From Ustulina deusta (lineage: Eukaryota > Ascomycota > Sordariomycetes > Xylariales > Xylariaceae), in contig JAJNNX010000012.1 in the NCBI GenBank assembly GCA_023159155.1, positions 310,001 to 374,000 on the forward strand: DNA of 64,000 nt, written 5' to 3'. Below the pieces are notes generated by a model. That model was not told the DNA's origin. It saw only the letters and a program-made list of their open reading frames with translations, and did not search any database. Both the position numbers and the translations under genes were made by a program. Positions within the stretch are counted from its first letter, which is position 1; the number at the start of each line of letters is the position of its first letter. Positions 59,850-64,000 of this stretch are shown in pieces.

Positions 59850-61173
59850 TCATTTTTCGAATTCTTTCAGATTCCTTGCATCTTCAAACTGAACCTTGCC
59901 ATCTTGCCCAACGCTGGCGACACTGATCTTTACGCTTGCCGCGTCTTGGGGGTTTGCGGGTTCTTCGGTGACTTTTGGTTTCGTAGCCGACTCTATGGCA
60001 GCGCGAACAGCGCCGGCGGGGGCATCTGCGATCTCGTTGATCTCGGCATTTGTCAAGACATCGCTGACACGGGAAGCTCGACTGGACATGAGGATGGTCA
60101 TGGGACCACGGAACTGCAGGAACAGCCTATCGCCCCATATTGTACGGCGAGCGGTCGTTCGCATGCTGTAGAAGACGCGGGTGAGAAACTTGTACGTTTC
60201 GGTCTGTCGCATATTCTGGAAGAACTTTGTTGTCTCTAGCCATGTCGTAACTGAAGGGATCTGGAACCTGATACTGGAGCTTTTGAATCGGAAAGGCAGA
60301 GGTGGCTGCTTGGTAATCGTGTAGGCTACCACATTGGCAGGGTGCACGACGAATTCTTCACCGTCGCCCAACGTGAGCTCATATATGTGGCCCGGTGCCG
60401 AGAGTGCGGCAAGGCCTCGGCCCGTCAACTCGGAGGAGCCCCAGTGGGCAAGAGGAAGCTGGTGCCGGATCCGGGGCGCTACGGCGAGGGTATACCCCGT
60501 CCAAGCAAGCAAGGCTGTCCTCTGGGATACCATCCAGTCGGTAGCCCCGTCTAAATGCAGCACCGAGAACGTAGTAGTTGGGGATTTGGTGGATATTATC
60601 GCAGTGAGCGGTGTCGTTGAGGTTATGCGTTGATACAAGAAGGGGACGCCGGTGACAGCTCGTACGAGCGGGGAGAGGATCGAGAGGGTTGATTGCGCCT
60701 AGCATTGCAGAGTCAGCCATATATGCCGGCCAGGCCAGTGCTTGCTCGATTGGCCGCTCACATTTTGCGCCTTGCCCGATACGCCAACCAGAGTGCCACG
60801 CCGGGTGTAGAGTCTTTGGGAGGCGGCCAACGTCACCGAGAGGAGCGAGTACGGCGTGCCCAGCACTTCGAAACGAGCGTCTGGATCCGCATTAGAACAA
60901 GACAGAACGGGACAGAACGGGGGACGGGAGCGGGAACAGGGAACAGGGAACGGAAACAGGGCATGTGGGCGTGTAGTGTATACCGGCAACGTCTCTCGAC
61001 GCATCGATGCGCGAGGGGAAGGGATCTTGGGACGACGTCGAGCTGGAATCTGTTGTTGTTGGAGCAGCGCGGATTTGAATGGCTCTGCATTGCCGGCAAA
61101 CGTAGCTGCTTCTCGTGCCGCCGATTTGGCCCAGCCGGCCATTTCTGGCTAGGGAAGAAGCAACACCACGCAT
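59850..61173 (-). CDS. AIM24: Altered inheritance of mitochondria protein 24
   Basis: Three minus-strand exons, 61173-60984, 60880-60762 and 60698-59850, give 385 residues. The first exon is an Arg/Ser-rich mitochondrial presequence with [12 protein letters not shown]; the second encodes [20 protein letters not shown] and [14 protein letters not shown]; the third starts [25 protein letters not shown]. These blocks in this order, plus [21 protein letters not shown], are diagnostic of the AIM24 family. In yeast AIM24 is an inner-membrane protein needed for full MICOS integrity and normal cristae/respiratory function. The C-terminus is a Glu/Lys-rich tail (KFLTRVFYS to NLKEFEK). Introns of 103 and 63 nt have good donors (GTATAC, GTGAGC) and a CTAAT branch in the first. 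Length matches family members. Confidence 0.9.
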
Positions 61174-62731
61174 TGCGGCGGGCAAACGGAGATGTCGTCG
61201 TGAAGCTTGTTGACGCAATTCGGCTTGCTGGTGGCCAAGATCCACCATCAACTGAGTAGGTCCTTATCAACTCACTATCGGCTTGAACCCCCAATAGTTA
61301 CATATACCTCCCGACTTGTATATTGTAGTCTACAATCCGAATTTACGTAGTATAAGTGTTCAGGTACCTACATCCATAACTTTGGTAACATGTAGGAGAG
61401 GTACCTAAGGTACTATTGTAGGAAACAGCTGGATCTGTAAGATGTTGTAGGTGCCTTAGGTATAGGTACTGGATATAGGGAGATGGAGGTACTTAATTGA
61501 CAAAGACATCTACTGTGAGACGTTACATCCCGTAGGTTAGGTACCTAAGGTTGCCACATCAGAATTAAGCTGCTTCTGAAACTCTCTTAGTAAATGTCCA
61601 TCTTTTCATTACAAAGGCCAATAGAGGCGTCATGTGTAAGGCCTTTGGGGCCATCAAGTAGCCGGGTTAAAAAAATGGATAAGAATAATAACCTTCAAAG
61701 ACGTGCAGGCCAAAGATTCCAGGTGAATAGTTTTGCCCCAGCTTTTATAATGTCTGAAAGGCTCCCCCGGAATTGTTGACAGGTCCTCCTCGAACTAAAC
61801 GCATCTCACACATCCGCATACATTCACCATGAAGTCCAATATAAAACTAACCGTCTACCTTACTACTACCATAATGAGCGAAGCACTGGCGTAGGGACTG
61901 GGCACTACTCGGCCTGCGGGGCGAGCAGGAATATACGATGCCGCGTTCACACACGCCATATTCGAACGCGCCGAGATGCCTTCTGTTGTTAAATGGCTTG
62001 TATGTAGTTTCTATGGTGTGCGGCCTCGGGGTCGGGGAACAAATCGATAGATGGATTGTATTGCGACCGGCGGGAACTCGACGTTCAAGATCCCTCACAA
62101 AATACATCGCCGCTACGCAACCGACATCCCCACCATAGGCGGCTACATTCATGAGGAACGGGGATGCAAACCTCAAGCGTAAAAAATAGAAGGGCGAAAC
62201 AGGGTGACGTGCTTGGAAGGTCGCGGGAGGGAGTTCTGGCGGGCGCACTGGCGTCTATGTAATGCTGTCTATTCACATCTCAGTACGATTCCACCGCCAA
62301 CATCATATTAAATATGCGGATATCAAGCCCTGTTGGAATAGAGAGAAGGAATCTAAATCCTAGGTGAATATTCAACTGGTGTCTACTATGGAAACGTCTC
62401 AGACTACAGCACATAATTCGGGCTATACATTCTACCCCCCCCCCGAGGCTGTTTCACGAGAACTCCGTTTCTAGCGATCACGAATGTATTTAGCCTACGA
62501 TCTAGATTCGTGTAAACATGTACCTATAGGGATCTCTACACCACAAGAAAATATCTAATAAAGCTAAAAGAAAAAGACCCCCGTTAATGTGCGGTGTGTT
62601 GATTTCTTGTCCATTGGGAATCATTATAACTAAGAAGTTACACTACATGTTGCTGGTGACGATATAATTGCATTATGCCATATATGATCCGCCTCGTATC
62701 TAATATCCAAATCGTAGCTACATGACACCTG
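61174..62731. other. Intergenic region, about 1.6 kb
   Basis: It should contain the promoter of AIM24 and the 3' UTR of the amidohydrolase. Multiple copies of TAGGTACCTA/GGTACCTAAGG occur at 61366-61560. Small ORFs (61594-62276) have no recognisable similarity. Confidence 0.45.
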
Positions 62732-64000
62732 TTATTCGTATTCAAAGACCTTGACCTCGCCCAACCCATCGGCTACAGCGCGAACACGAGAACCAACCTC
62801 CAAAGGACTTCCCTCGAACACCACAAACTCACTAGCGTCCTCGCCTGTCTCGCTCTCCTCAAGACCTAGTAGCTTATACACATTAGCTCCCGCGAGGTCC
62901 AAAGCCTGGCCTTCATCAATCTTGGCCTCGCCATTCTTATAAACAATACCAGCCAGCAATCCCAGGTCCCTGACAACCCAGTCTTCCTCGAGGCCAATCG
63001 CGACAAGCACACCAGCCTCGATAAGGCGATCCACGGCCGTGCCGTTCGAGAGCGGTGCGCCGGTGAGAGCCCGTCGTTGATCCCACGTGGTGCGGTAAGA
63101 GAACAACGGACTCAGCACGACGCCGACGCCGGCAGCAGCTAGCTATTTAGAACACTCGAGTCAGTAATGAATGGTCCCCATATGGCAAGAATTATTCAGA
63201 GTTTCGGGGGCTTGAGGGAGTAGCAAGGGGCAGAATAAGCCCACTTAGGCGATCCATGGCTCTAGGACAAGCTAAAAGAGGGGGATGAAGGGCTCCAGCG
63301 ACTAACCTCGTCCGCGACTATGAACGACTCGGCGCCGCCGATGATGACCAGCCTGACGGCGCCATCGCCCCCGGCAGAGGCGATGGCTTCGTCCACGGTC
63401 GCCTTGACCTTGAGAACGGCCGCAATGGCATCTGCGCTGTGCGCTGTGATGGCCAGCGGCAGCGATCCTTCGACGACCTTGCGCAGGAACGCGCTCTCGG
63501 AGAACGAGTCGCCCGCGGTAGTATTCGACGCAACTGCGTCGAGGAGTTTACGCCTCAGCAAGCCGACGGCATTAGATATAGACGTGCTGCCGCTCTTCGC
63601 GTGTATATCGAGCGTGTAGTGGACCGCGGCATCGTCGGCGAACACGGCACCTTTCTCGAGAGCGTGTTTGGCGCCGGTGAGAAAGCCGACGCTAGTTCCT
63701 TGATGTGTTGCTGTGCCGGAGTATGTGGGAGATGAAATGGCACGCGTGACGCCGTATTTTTGCGCATAGTGTAGCTTTTTAGTGTCCAGCGCGAGCCCGT
63801 CGGCGCCACGGCTGAATATGTCTGGGCTTCCGCCGTTGTCGGTGACTTGCTCCGCATCAATTGCGTTGAGGCCGATTAGAGAGCCGAATGCGGTGAAAGG
63901 CTTGGTGATGTACCCGTTCTCAAGGCTGATCGTCCTGACACCGCCGTCTCGGGCGGTCTGTAGTTCCCCAGTGCACGTTCCGAGGCAGGTGATCTTTCCA
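62732..64000 (-). CDS. Amidohydrolase-family protein, C-terminal part (5' end outside the window)
   Basis: Two minus-strand exons, >64000-63307 and 63142-62732, join in phase 0 (VADE to LAAAGVGVVLSPLF). About 367 residues are visible, with the N-terminus cut by the window edge. Readable landmarks: GKITCLGTCTGE, ARDGGVRTISLENGYITKPFTAFGSLIGLNAIDAE, HYAQKYGVTRAISSPTYSG, PLAITAHSADAIAAVLKVK and RLVIIGGAESFIVADE; the C-terminal strand set ends DGLGEVKVFEYE. The ITAHSAD...GGAES...AGVGVVLSP succession fits the imidazolonepropionase/amidohydrolase (CE9-like) fold, where His and late strands surround a metal site; the key N-terminal HxH is beyond the window, if present. Fungal members are often secreted or vacuolar and unstudied. 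Reaction and substrate are open. Confidence 0.75.

Overview
The window is 64 kb of nuclear DNA from a filamentous ascomycete, probably a Sordariomycete (the class is inferred). Coding regions are interrupted by short GT..AG introns, mostly 45-165 nt, often with CTAAC/CTAAT-like branch sites. Two PTH11-type membrane receptors, a multi-exon cytochrome P450, CmcJ/AsaB-like oxygenase, S28 and M6 secreted peptidases and a Ser-rich GPI-type wall protein are all typical of such fungi. Exon joins were worked out by hand from splice consensus, reading-frame phase and continuity of conserved protein families; no search was run. No rRNA, convincing tRNA, CRISPR array or intact transposon was seen.

Layout. 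0-9.9 kb: 3' end of a RINT-1/Tip20 tether gene (+), a mitochondrial carrier (-), an amino-acid/choline-type permease (-), a PTH11-like receptor (-) and a GNAT acetyltransferase (+). 10.6-19.0 kb: a small gene ending in a duplicated Pro/Gly-rich peptide (-), a CmcJ-like oxygenase (+), an MFS pump (+) and a P450 (-), which together could be a small secondary-metabolism group. 20.8-26.3 kb: a membrane-anchored SGNH hydrolase (-), an unrecognised gene (-), and an unrecognised 603-residue protein with an HExxH zinc-protease signature (-), whose first intron is built of nested inverted repeats. 27.3 kb: a possible small membrane protein. 29.6-34.2 kb: a 1515-residue Sec7-PH ARF exchange factor (-). 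34.2-40.3 kb: a gene-poor stretch holding a frameshifted DUF2237 relic.

40.3-47.6 kb: three consecutive secreted-protein genes, namely a Ser-repeat GPI protein (+), an S28 prolyl peptidase (+) and an M6 metalloprotease (-). 50.1-52.1 kb: a mitochondrial enoyl-CoA hydratase of AUH type (+) and an HVA1/DUF2945-like fragment (-). 54.5-64 kb: a second PTH11-like receptor (+), an MCT-type MFS transporter (-), the mitochondrial protein AIM24 (-) and the 3' part of a secreted-type amidohydrolase (-).

No large operon-like unit exists, as expected in a eukaryote. The likely functional groups are the 10.6-19.0 kb candidate metabolite group and the extracellular-protein block at 40-48 kb. Long intergenic stretches carry many TACCTAGGTA/TAGGTACCTA palindromes and a pure 25-nt G run.
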